Program-made: the position numbers and the translations under genes | Assembly: GCA_017938785.1 (NCBI GenBank) | Contig: JAGBAU010000022.1 | Coordinates: forward strand, 1 to 20,542 | Direction of reading: 5' to 3' | Length of the DNA stretch: 20,542 nt | Source of the DNA: Clostridia bacterium | GTDB lineage: Bacteria > Bacillota_A > Clostridia > Christensenellales > Aristaeellaceae | In this document: positions 14,258-20,542 of the stretch, one piece after another | How the letters are laid out: each line of letters starts with the position of its first letter | Position numbering within the stretch: position 1 is the first letter of the stretch | The notes under the pieces: generated by a model | Told to the model about the DNA's origin: nothing | The model's database searches: none | Seen by the model: the letters and a program-made list of their open reading frames with translations, nothing else

Positions 14258-15697
14258 TTAAACCTCCACAGCGTAGAACGTTTTCACGTCCTCGCGGAAT
14301 TTGGCGTAGATATCCTGGTAACGGGCAGCCAGTGCGGGGTCGGGCTCTACGCTCAGCTTGTAGCGCAGCATGCGGGAAGCAGTATTCTCCAGGCCGCCGA
14401 AGTAGTTGGAGGCTGCCAGCAGGGCAGAACCCATGGCTGCATCCACAACCTCGGGCACCATCAGCTGACGGTTCAGGATGGATGCGCGGATCTTCAGCCA
14501 CAGTTCACTTCTGCATGCGCCGCCGGTGGTGTAGATGGTATCACCTACGGGGCAGCCCAGGCTTTGCATGCGGTCGAAGGCCATGCGTTCGGCGAAGCCC
14601 ACGCCCTCCATGATGGCGGGATAGAGCTTGCCGCCGGTCACGTCGCCCACATAGAAGGCTTCGCAGTCCGGATGCACGAAGGGGAAGCGCTCGCCCTTGC
14701 CGGTGAGCGGATAGCAGCGCACGCCGGTGGGGATGAGGGATTCGGAAGCGGCATTGAGCTCATCGAAGCTCTTGTCGCCCCGGGCGAAGTTGAGCACGCG
14801 GCCGCCCAGGTTGGCAGCGCCGCCCAGCATCCATTCGCCGCTGGGCAGCATGTGGGAATAGCTGGAGCCGTTGGGGTCGATGATCAGCTTGTCGGTGACG
14901 CCCTTCAGCACGAAGGTGGTGCCGATGATGCTGGCCCAGCGGCCTGCACCAACTGCGCCTGCAGCCAGCGCGGAGGCATAGCCGTCGGTGGAACCGCCCA
15001 CTACAATGGCGTGCTCCGGCAGGCCCAGCTTTTCACATGCGGCTGCGGTGATGTGGGCGATGGCTGCGCCGGGGCCCACGATCTTCGGGAATTTGGAAAG
15101 ATCGAGGCCCAGAACGGAGGAATATTCCTGGGGCCACTTCTGGTCGATCAGATCATAGCCGGTCTTGAGGGCGTTGCTGTAATCGGAGACGGCGAACTCG
15201 CCGCAGAGCATGCCGGCGATGTAGTCCGCCTGGTGGGCGAACACGCGGGTCTTTTCGTAGACCTCGGGCATTTCATCGTGAATCCACAGGATGCGGGGCA
15301 GGGAGAAGGATGCGCCGAATTTGTAGCCCAGCTTCTTCTCGATGTGGCCCATGGCGGCGTGGATGCGTGCGGCCTGGTCCTTGGCGCGGGGATCGTTGTA
15401 CATGATGCCATTGGTGAGGGGCTTCATGTCCTTATCCAGCGGAACGATGGTGCCGCTGGTGCCGTCGATGGACACAGCCATGATGGCCTGGGGATTGGGC
15501 AAGGCGGATGTACAGGCAAGGATGGCCTGCTCAGCTGCGTCAATCCAATCCCTGGGAGACTGCTCGTACCAGCCCTCATGCTGAGCAATGTTCAGGGTTG
15601 CAAAGGGCACGGAATGGGCGGCGGCAATCTGTCCGCGCTCATCCGAAACCACGCAGCGTACGCCCTGCGTGCCGACGTCGATACCCATGTAAAGCAT
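14258..15697 (-). CDS. FGGY-family carbohydrate kinase
   Basis: The 479-residue kinase starts MLYMGIDVGTQGVRCVV, where the phosphate-1 loop is GIDVGTQGVR. It continues with SIDGTSGTIVPLD, the catalytic-Asp/phosphate-2 region GGSTDGYASALAAGAV and IIGTTFVL, and the C-terminal FGGY signature GGACRSELWLKIRAS with the adenosine loop AAMGSALLAA. It phosphorylates a sugar or sugar alcohol in the cytoplasm; the substrate cannot be fixed from motifs. ATG 15697 has AAAGGAG 9 bases before it. The upstream ATG at 15724 lies before the predicted transcription start and is rejected. It is coupled to the phosphohexomutase and preceded by its own strong promoter. It is not a close copy of the left-edge FGGY kinase. 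Confidence 0.9.
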   Translation of the reverse strand: MLYMGIDVGTQGVRCVVSDERGQIAAAHSVPFATLNIAQHEGWYEQSPRDWIDAAEQAILACTSALPNPQAIMAVSIDGTSGTIVPLDKDMKPLTNGIMYNDPRAKDQAARIHAAMGHIEKKLGYKFGASFSLPRILWIHDEMPEVYEKTRVFAHQADYIAGMLCGEFAVSDYSNALKTGYDLIDQKWPQEYSSVLGLDLSKFPKIVGPGAAIAHITAAACEKLGLPEHAIVVGGSTDGYASALAAGAVGAGRWASIIGTTFVLKGVTDKLIIDPNGSSYSHMLPSGEWMLGGAANLGGRVLNFARGDKSFDELNAASESLIPTGVRCYPLTGKGERFPFVHPDCEAFYVGDVTGGKLYPAIMEGVGFAERMAFDRMQSLGCPVGDTIYTTGGACRSELWLKIRASILNRQLMVPEVVDAAMGSALLAASNYFGGLENTASRMLRYKLSVEPDPALAARYQDIYAKFREDVKTFYAVEV

Positions 15698-15726
15698 AAA
15701 TTCGCTCTCCTTTGGTTGATACATTC

Positions 15727-15755
15727 ATTATACAAAACAAAGGGGTGCGGTTCAA
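15727..15755 (-). promoter_or_regulatory. Promoter of the FGGY kinase-phosphohexomutase operon
   Basis: On the minus strand TTGAAC (15750-15755), 17 bp, TATAAT (15727-15732) with TG upstream. It is 18 bp past the AraC gene terminator, giving a short leader of about 22 nt. Confidence 0.85.
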
Positions 15756-15773
15756 GGGCCTGGGGAAATAAAA

Positions 15774-15793
15774 CAGCCGCCCGCAGGCGGCTG
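15774..15793 (-). terminator. Intrinsic terminator after the AraC-family gene
   Basis: On the minus strand CAGCCGCC-tgcg-GGCGGCTG followed by TTTTATTT. It separates the regulator from the sugar kinase operon. Confidence 0.92.
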
Positions 15794-15799
15794 ATGAGC

Positions 15800-16657
15800 T
15801 TATTTGGGTTGTACAGGAATCCAGATTTCGCAGTAGTAGTTTTCATCCTGGGTCCCCTTGGGATAGTTCATCGGGTTATCGTAGAACTCCACGCAGTATC
15901 CGGCGGCAAATTTGTAGTTGCCTGCGGCGGGCAGCCATTCGGTATAGATTGCAGTATTTGCATCCTGAAGTGCGCCCGGCATGGGGCCGCGGCAGGGGAA
16001 TACTGCCCAGGTAAAGGCGGGGATGGTCTTCGCCACGAAGCCTTCGGGAGCTTCCTTCGCAGGATCGCAGGGGTCGGCAATGAGGTATTCGAAGGTGTCC
16101 ATGCCCATCTCCTCGTCAAAGCAGATGCCGAACGTACCGCAAACCGTGCTGCCAAAACCGCCGGCAAAATGCTCGTTCCAGAAGCCGGGAACCTGATCCT
16201 TTGCGCCTTCGTAGGGGAAAACCTTACTGCGGCCCAGCACCGTAAACGCTTCCTTCTTTTCAATCTTATAGTCCATGAGATAGCCTCCCTTCAGGGAAAA
16301 GTGAATCTTCAACGGAGCGAAGGATTTGAGCATAGCGCCCTCCCTGCGTGCCTGGGTCGGGGTGATGCCGTGGAAGCGGGTGAATGCCCGGGTGAAGCTG
16401 TCCGGCGAATCGTAGCCATATTTGAGGGCGATGTCGATCACCTTTTCATCCCCCGCGGCCAGGTCGTTTCCGGCCAGCGCCAGGCGGCGGTTGCGTATGT
16501 ATTCGCCCAGGGTGAAGCCGCACAGCATGGCGAAGCCCTTCTGGAAATAAAATGGGGATACGCTCACATGCCGCGCAATGGCTTCGACGCTCAGTTCCTC
16601 TGTGATATGATCCTCGATGTATTGAATCGCTGCGCCCACCAGTTCCATCCAGCTCAT
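15800..16657 (-). CDS. AraC-family regulator with GyrI-like effector domain
   Basis: The 285-residue protein has two parts. Residues about 10-105 form the AraC double helix-turn-helix (ELSVEAIARHVSVSPFYFQKGF; then KYGYDSPDSFTRAFTRFHGITPTQAR). Residues about 125-285 form a GyrI-like ligand domain (YKIEKKEAFTVLGRS; ending YYCEIWIPVQPK). Proteins of this build (MarA/Rob-Bmr type) sense small, often hydrophobic or cationic molecules and regulate efflux or metabolism genes. ATG 16657 follows GGGAGG and begins at MSWMELV; a longer frame from 16819 runs through the promoter region and is rejected. It may control the kinase operon next door or itself; neither is shown. Confidence 0.92.
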   Translation of the reverse strand: MSWMELVGAAIQYIEDHITEELSVEAIARHVSVSPFYFQKGFAMLCGFTLGEYIRNRRLALAGNDLAAGDEKVIDIALKYGYDSPDSFTRAFTRFHGITPTQARREGAMLKSFAPLKIHFSLKGGYLMDYKIEKKEAFTVLGRSKVFPYEGAKDQVPGFWNEHFAGGFGSTVCGTFGICFDEEMGMDTFEYLIADPCDPAKEAPEGFVAKTIPAFTWAVFPCRGPMPGALQDANTAIYTEWLPAAGNYKFAAGYCVEFYDNPMNYPKGTQDENYYCEIWIPVQPK

Positions 16658-16704
16658 GCTGCAACCTCCCTGCTTCGTTGTGGTTTCAGAATAGCATTTC
16701 CGAA

Positions 16705-16716
16705 GGGAAATTTCCC
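16705..16716. repeat. 12-bp palindrome at the AraC gene promoter
   Basis: GGGAAATTTCCC, a perfect dyad. It overlaps where the -35 of the araC-type gene would lie, if the extended -10 TGCTATTCT (16688-16696) is used. Candidate operator; no protein assigned. Confidence 0.45.
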
Positions 16717-16747
16717 GATTTTTCCTGCGCTGTTTTGTACGAAAAGT

Positions 16748-16768
16748 CCGGACAGCATTGCTGTCCGG
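16748..16768 (-). terminator. Terminator after the HD-domain gene
   Basis: On the minus strand CCGGACAGC-AAT-GCTGTCCGG followed by ACTTTT: a perfect 9-bp stem and a short T-run. It ends the nnr operon. Confidence 0.8.
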
Positions 16769-16778
16769 GCGTAACAAT

Positions 16779-17369
16779 TTATCCCAGCTTCGCCACGGCT
16801 TCTGCAATGGCGGCTTCATCCGGGCGCATGGCCTGGATGGTCTTGTCGAGCAGGGTATCCAGCTCCCAGCCCAGCATTTCTGCGCCCTGGCGGATCACGT
16901 CGCGGCTGCAGCCTGCGGCGAACTTCTTGTCCTTGAACTTCTTCTTCAGGCTGGAAAGCTCCATATCGCTCACGCTCTTGCTGGGGCGCATGCGTGCAGC
17001 GGCGCCGATCAGGCCGGTGAGTTCATCGGTGGCGAAGAGCACCTTCTCCATCTGGTGAACGGGTTCCACATCGGAGCAGAGGCCGTACGCATGGCAGACG
17101 ATGGCATGCACCATCTCTTCGGAGGTGTTGATCTCGGCCAGCAGTTCGGGAGCCTTCTTGCAGTGCTCTTCGGGATAGACCTCAAAGTCCACGTCGTGCA
17201 ATAGGCCGGTGATGCCCCAGAAATCCACCTCGTCGCCGTAGCCCAGTTCGTTGGCATACCAGCGCAGTACGCCTTCAACGGTCAGAGCGTGCTGGATGTG
17301 GAAGGGTTCCTTGTTGTACTTGGTCAGAAGCTCGTAAGCCTGTTCGCGGGTGATGCTGCTCTTCAACAT
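16779..17369 (-). CDS. HD-domain phosphohydrolase
   Basis: The 196-residue cytosolic protein has the HD-fold metal ligands in order: H27 (FHIQHALT), H58-D59 (GLLHDVD), H69/H93 region and D115 (LFATDELTGLI). HD proteins of this size hydrolyse phosphate bonds in nucleotides or nucleotide-like molecules; the substrate is not deducible. The C-terminal part (about 125-196) is helical and Lys-rich. It is the last gene of the operon with Nnr, an unknown protein and a metallo-hydrolase, 15 bases behind the latter, with AGAGG before its ATG. The terminator at 16748 follows its stop. Confidence 0.88.
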   Translation of the reverse strand: MLKSSITREQAYELLTKYNKEPFHIQHALTVEGVLRWYANELGYGDEVDFWGITGLLHDVDFEVYPEEHCKKAPELLAEINTSEEMVHAIVCHAYGLCSDVEPVHQMEKVLFATDELTGLIGAAARMRPSKSVSDMELSSLKKKFKDKKFAAGCSRDVIRQGAEMLGWELDTLLDKTIQAMRPDEAAIAEAVAKLG

Positions 17370-17384
17370 ATTCAGTTACCTCTT

Positions 17385-18017
17385 TTACTTGTAATTCAGG
17401 ATCATGACCTCAGGGAGGGTCATCAGGTTTTCCCTGGTGATTTCGATCTCATTGGGCATGAATGCGGCCTTCATGTCCGCGGCGAAGGCGTCGCAGGTGG
17501 AAATGTTGATTTCGTATGCGTCGGTCTTGAAGTGCATGGCGATGACGCGGCGGGGCTTGAGCTCTGCAATCAGCGCCTCAGCCTGGGGCGTATCGATGGT
17601 GTAGGTGCCGCCGATGGGCAGCATCAGGATATCCAGGTTCTGCAGGGCTGCCTTCTGCTCCTCGTTGGGCATGTGACCCAGGTCGCCGAGGTGGGCGATG
17701 GACAGGCCCTCGCCTTCCACGCGCATCAGCAGGTTTTCGCCGCGCAGGGCGCCCTTTTCCGGATCGTGGTAGGAGTGGGTGGCGGTGATCTTCACGCCCT
17801 TCACCTCGTGCTCGCCGGCGGTCTTGATGACTTCAAATTCGCCGGAGAGGGACTGGATGTGATTGTGATCGAAGTGGTCATGGCTCACCAGTGCTGCGTC
17901 GCAGGCGATGGTGCAGGGCGGGTAGGTTACGCTCTCGTCGAAGGGATCGGTCACCAGTACGGGGCCGCTTTCGTAGCTCAGGGAGAAGCAGGAATGGCCG
18001 AAATACTTGATCTTCAT
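17385..18017 (-). CDS. Metallo-beta-lactamase fold hydrolase (UlaG/UPF0173-like)
   Basis: The 210-residue protein begins MKIKYFGHSCF, the typical N terminus of UPF0173/UlaG-like metal-dependent hydrolases. It contains the zinc motif SHDHFDHN (45-52), later His and Asp ligands (THSYHD, LGDLGH) and a terminal MHFK His. The family contains lactonases and other hydrolases; this substrate is unknown. Two in-frame ATGs exist. ATG 18026 overlaps the upstream TGA (ATGA) but is only 1 base from GGAG; ATG 18017 is about 10 bases away and matches homologous N termini, so I use 18017. It is coupled to the upstream unknown gene. Confidence 0.9.
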   Translation of the reverse strand: MKIKYFGHSCFSLSYESGPVLVTDPFDESVTYPPCTIACDAALVSHDHFDHNHIQSLSGEFEVIKTAGEHEVKGVKITATHSYHDPEKGALRGENLLMRVEGEGLSIAHLGDLGHMPNEEQKAALQNLDILMLPIGGTYTIDTPQAEALIAELKPRRVIAMHFKTDAYEINISTCDAFAADMKAAFMPNEIEITRENLMTLPEVMILNYK

Positions 18018-18022
18018 GATAG

Positions 18023-18511
18023 TCATTCTCCTTTGTGTAGAATGTTGATTTTTGCAAGAAGGATGGCGGATGCATACAGTCCGCCGCCGCAGGCTACGCC
18101 CCGCAGGGCTTCGGCGCAGCGCTGCCGGAGTGCCCGGTCGTAGGCGGCAATTTCAGCGGGCGTGGGCGTATAGCCCCCGTCCAGCAGCTTTGCGCCCTGG
18201 ACGAAGATACGCAGACTGTCCCGGTCGGGCTGCATGCCCCGGAAGCGCAGCAGCGTCCTACTGAAATGATCCGGCGGTTCGGGGAATTGCTGCTCCAGCC
18301 GGACGAGCCAGCTTCCATCCGGCAGGATGCGCAGGATGGAGCCCTGGCTTTCCAAAATAAAGCCGGGGATGTTGTTGAGATCCGGGTCAAATACGGGCGC
18401 GTTGGTTACCAGCAGGCCCTCACCGCGGTCGCGCTTCAGGAAGGCCTTCGGCGGAAGGTGGGGCAGGATCGCTTCGCGCATGGCCTGCATGGGAGAGGGT
18501 TCAGTCCACAT
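18023..18511 (-). CDS. Conserved-context hypothetical protein, unrecognised
   Basis: An open frame of 162 residues that I do not recognise. It overlaps the nnr stop by 11 bases (ATG inside the last codons) and ends at TGA overlapping the next gene's ATGA. GGAGG lies 12 bases upstream of ATG 18511. It is rich in Pro, Arg and Leu, with a middle segment that could be a beta-rich domain (PGFILESQGSILRILPDGSW then LRFRGMQPDRDSLRIFVQGA) and an amphipathic C terminus. No signal peptide or catalytic motif is evident. The tight overlaps on both sides argue that it is a real operon member. A start at 18490 is possible but lacks a ribosome site. Confidence 0.7.
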   Translation of the reverse strand: MWTEPSPMQAMREAILPHLPPKAFLKRDRGEGLLVTNAPVFDPDLNNIPGFILESQGSILRILPDGSWLVRLEQQFPEPPDHFSRTLLRFRGMQPDRDSLRIFVQGAKLLDGGYTPTPAEIAAYDRALRQRCAEALRGVACGGGLYASAILLAKINILHKGE

Positions 18512-20015
18512 ACTTCTTGAACACCTCCGGCAGGAAATCGATGATGTCGGCGGAGTTCATGGCGTAGGAACCGTACTTTTCCTGCGCCAGTTCGCCCGCC
18601 AGACCGTGGATTTCACAGGCGACGGCGGCAATGAAGGCGGCCATAACCTCAAGGGCAGGCAGCTGGGCCTTCGATGCGGCGAGCAATCCACCCAGCAGGC
18701 CCGTGAGCACATCCCCGCTGCCGCCGCGGGCCATGCCGTTTGCGCCGGATGAGGAAACCATGCAGCTGTTCCTGCCGCAGATCACCCGGCTTGCGCCCTT
18801 CAATACGGCGCTTGCACCCAATGCGGCAAGGGCCTGGGTATCGGCAATGGGATCGCTGCACGGATATCCCAGCAGCCGTGCGGCTTCGCCGGGATGGGGT
18901 GTGATTATGTGATGGAACTTCAGCAGCTTCTTCAGTTCCTCATTTTCGGAGATGATGTTCAGCGCATCCGCATCGATCACGGCGGGCAGGCCGCTTTCCA
19001 GCACTGCCTGAACGATTTCGGGTACTGCCCTGCGGCTGAGCCCGGGACCAATGGCCACGGCGCTCTTGCCCTTCAGGGCTTCAGTTACAGCAGGCAGCGC
19101 ATCTGCGCAGATGGCCCCATCTTTTTCAGACAGGGGAAGGCACATGGCGCAGGGCGCATGGATTTGCAGGATAGGTACGATGCTCTCCGGGCAGGCGATG
19201 GTGATCAATCCCACGCCGCTGCGCAGCGCCGCTTTGGCGCACAGTGCGGCAGCGCCTGCCATGCCCACGCTGCCGGCAATGATCAGCAGGTGTCCGCAGC
19301 TTCCCTTGTGAATGTTGCGCCTGCGCCGGGGAATGAGGCAGCGAAGATCCCCGGGCAGGATGCGGCAGATGTTTTCCTCCGGAAAGATTTCCGCCGGGAA
19401 GCCTACGTCGGCAGCGATGATTTCGCCGCACATATCCAGCCCGTCCGCCAGATACAGCCCATACTTGGGCAGCTGGAAGGTTACGGTCACGTCTGCAATG
19501 ATGCAGCCGGGATAGGCCTCGCCGGTCCTTCCGTTCAGGCCGGAAGGAATATCGCAGGCGATGGCGCCGCTTCCCTTGAAATGGTCATAGTGGATTCTGC
19601 AGAGCAGATCCAGGGCGAACCCCTCCGGCGCACGGGACAGGCCCGTGCCGTAGATGCAGTCGATCCAAAGATCCGGCGCTTCTGTCGGCAATTCGCCGAC
19701 TAGGATTTCAATTCCGCATTCCGCTGCGCGCCGGGCATTTTCGATGGCGTCGGGGGATTTTGCCGGGGCGGAGGCATAAATGATGCATTCTTTGCCCTTC
19801 GCCTTGAGTAGACGGGCGCAGGCGTAGCCGTCTCCTCCGTTGCCGCCGGGGCCGCAGGCGATGTATATGGTTCTCGCTTCCGGGAAGCGGGTGAGGGCGG
19901 CGTCTGCAAGAGCCTGCGCCGCACGCTCCATCACCTTTATGGAAGGAACGCCCGAGGTTTCAAAGTAATGCTTCTCCGAGGAAAGCATATCCTCCGGGGA
20001 AATCAATCTGAGCAT
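18501..20015 (-). CDS. nnr: Bifunctional NAD(P)H-hydrate epimerase/dehydratase
   Basis: The 504-residue metabolite-repair enzyme has two domains. The N-terminal YjeF_N epimerase (about 1-210) carries GPGGNGGDGYACARLL and CDIPSGLNG; it equilibrates R- and S-NADHX. The C-terminal YjeF_C dehydratase (about 225-504, ribokinase-like) carries HKGSCGHLLIIAGS, ITPHPGEAARLLG and the nucleotide loop GMARGGSGDVLTGLLGG; it restores NAD(P)H from S-NAD(P)HX using ADP or ATP. ATG 20015 has GGGAGG 8 bases before it and starts MLRLISPEDM, as in homologues; the ATG at 20078 is upstream of the likely transcription start. It heads an operon with an unknown protein, a metallo-hydrolase and an HD phosphohydrolase. 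Confidence 0.95.
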   Translation of the reverse strand: MLRLISPEDMLSSEKHYFETSGVPSIKVMERAAQALADAALTRFPEARTIYIACGPGGNGGDGYACARLLKAKGKECIIYASAPAKSPDAIENARRAAECGIEILVGELPTEAPDLWIDCIYGTGLSRAPEGFALDLLCRIHYDHFKGSGAIACDIPSGLNGRTGEAYPGCIIADVTVTFQLPKYGLYLADGLDMCGEIIAADVGFPAEIFPEENICRILPGDLRCLIPRRRRNIHKGSCGHLLIIAGSVGMAGAAALCAKAALRSGVGLITIACPESIVPILQIHAPCAMCLPLSEKDGAICADALPAVTEALKGKSAVAIGPGLSRRAVPEIVQAVLESGLPAVIDADALNIISENEELKKLLKFHHIITPHPGEAARLLGYPCSDPIADTQALAALGASAVLKGASRVICGRNSCMVSSSGANGMARGGSGDVLTGLLGGLLAASKAQLPALEVMAAFIAAVACEIHGLAGELAQEKYGSYAMNSADIIDFLPEVFKKYVD

Positions 20016-20066
20016 ACAGGGCGCCTCCCTTCGAAAAACAAGTTGAATTGCGACTTTCCAGTGAAT

Positions 20067-20076
20067 ATTATAGCAC
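20067..20076 (-). promoter_or_regulatory. Promoter -10 of the nnr operon
   Basis: On the minus strand TATAAT (20067-20072) preceded by TGTGC, an extended -10; no good -35 is seen. It lies back-to-back with the MoxR promoter. Confidence 0.55.
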
Positions 20077-20102
20077 AAATGCCCGGCCTTGTGGGGATTT
20101 TC

Positions 20103-20131
20103 TTGTATTTCAATGGAAAAATCGCTATACT
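20103..20131 (+). promoter_or_regulatory. Promoter of the MoxR-type ATPase gene
   Basis: TTGTAT (20103-20108), 17 bp, TATACT (20126-20131). A small dyad, TATAC...GTATA, overlaps the -10. The leader of about 100 nt (20138-20238) holds no recognised element besides AAAGGAG before the ATG. Confidence 0.75.
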
Positions 20132-20238
20132 AACATCGGTATATTGGGTGTATTGGGCGCATTTTCCCTTTTCTGGAACCGAAAAGCCCGTCCGCACCGT
20201 CTAAAATACGTGAACACTTCCAAAGGAGATCAATTCAT

Positions 20239-20542
20239 ATGCAGGTTACGCAGCGCTTTGCGCAGTTGTTGAAGCAGAATGTGGGCAAGGTTATCGTGGG
20301 CAAGGAGAGCGCCATAGAGCTTTTGATGATCGCGGTGCTCTGCCGCGGCCATGTGCTCATCGAGGACGTTCCCGGCGTGGGCAAGACCACCCTGGCCAGC
20401 GCCCTGGCCCGCTCCCTGGACTGCTCCTTCAAGCGCATCCAGTTCACCCCGGATATCACGCCCAGCGATATCACCGGCTTTTCCATTGCGAACTTCAAAA
20501 CCGGCGAACTGGAATACCGCCCCGGCATGATCATGAGCCAGA
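20239..20542 (+). CDS. MoxR-family AAA+ ATPase, N-terminal part (cut by window edge)
   Basis: The 101 visible residues begin MQVTQRFAQLLKQNVGKVIVGK. They contain the Walker A loop PGVGKTT (45-51) after HVLIEDV, and the MoxR hallmark RIQFTPDITPSDITG (67-81). MoxR ATPases act as chaperones that help mature or activate partner proteins, often encoded downstream with a DUF58 protein and a transglutaminase-like protein; those would lie beyond the window. The start at 20239 follows AAAGGAG with 9-base spacing. The gene diverges from the nnr operon. The Walker B motif and lid are missing only because the window ends. Confidence 0.93.
   Translation, partial: MQVTQRFAQLLKQNVGKVIVGKESAIELLMIAVLCRGHVLIEDVPGVGKTTLASALARSLDCSFKRIQFTPDITPSDITGFSIANFKTGELEYRPGMIMSQ

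Noticed and set aside
13316..16774. A 1152-codon open frame on the plus strand
   Set aside because: It is antisense to the phosphohexomutase, FGGY kinase and AraC genes, which have clear family motifs. Its translation is low-complexity His/Gly/Ala/Val typical of a GC-rich antisense frame, and it has no ribosome site.
1..20542. Mobile elements, CRISPR arrays, tRNA or rRNA genes
   Set aside because: I found no transposase-like frame, regular direct repeats with spacers, or recognisable RNA gene on either strand.

Overview
The window looks like a chromosomal segment from an anaerobic Gram-positive gut-type Clostridia. The grounds are consensus sigma-A promoters, strong AGGAGG-type ribosome sites, two T-box riboswitches, a flavodiiron/rubredoxin oxygen-defence protein and moderately high GC. 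A Christensenellales- or Oscillospirales-like lineage is my inference; no rRNA or other taxonomic marker is present. I saw no mobile element, CRISPR array, tRNA or rRNA.

Layout. Almost everything is on the minus strand. The exceptions are a DUF89 phosphatase gene (7070-7951) and the start of a MoxR ATPase gene at the right edge. Reading the minus strand from right to left: (a) 20015-16779 is a four-gene metabolite-repair/hydrolase operon: Nnr, an unrecognised protein, a UlaG/UPF0173-type metallo-hydrolase and an HD-domain phosphohydrolase. (b) 16657-15800 is an AraC/GyrI-like regulator. (c) 15697-12920 is an FGGY sugar kinase directly abutting a phosphohexomutase. (d) 12742-9927 is a trkA-trkH potassium uptake pair. 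(e) 9850-8006 is a flavodiiron protein fused to flavin reductase and rubredoxin. (f) 6904-1363 is an amino-acid ABC importer locus with three paralogous binding proteins, one permease and one ATPase. (g) 1300-674 is a DUF3786 protein. (h) 591-1 is the N-terminal part of a second FGGY kinase.

The most interesting system is the importer locus. Its proteins resemble the TrpXYZ family, but the locus carries two complete promoter plus T-box units. Their specifier regions are nearly identical and differ at the middle codon base: UUC (Phe) before binding protein 1, and UAC (Tyr) before binding proteins 2 and 3, the permease and the ATPase. Both antiterminator bulges read UGGU, matching the discriminator A of tRNA-Phe and tRNA-Tyr. 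The locus therefore appears to be a Phe/Tyr importer in which separate uncharged tRNAs control different receptors that share one membrane channel.

Other points of note are a 14-bp inverted repeat that could hide the ribosome site of the left-edge kinase in read-through RNA but not in RNA from its own promoter, an FprA-Hrb-like single-chain fusion, and a hairpin between trkH and the flavodiiron gene with an operator-like core.
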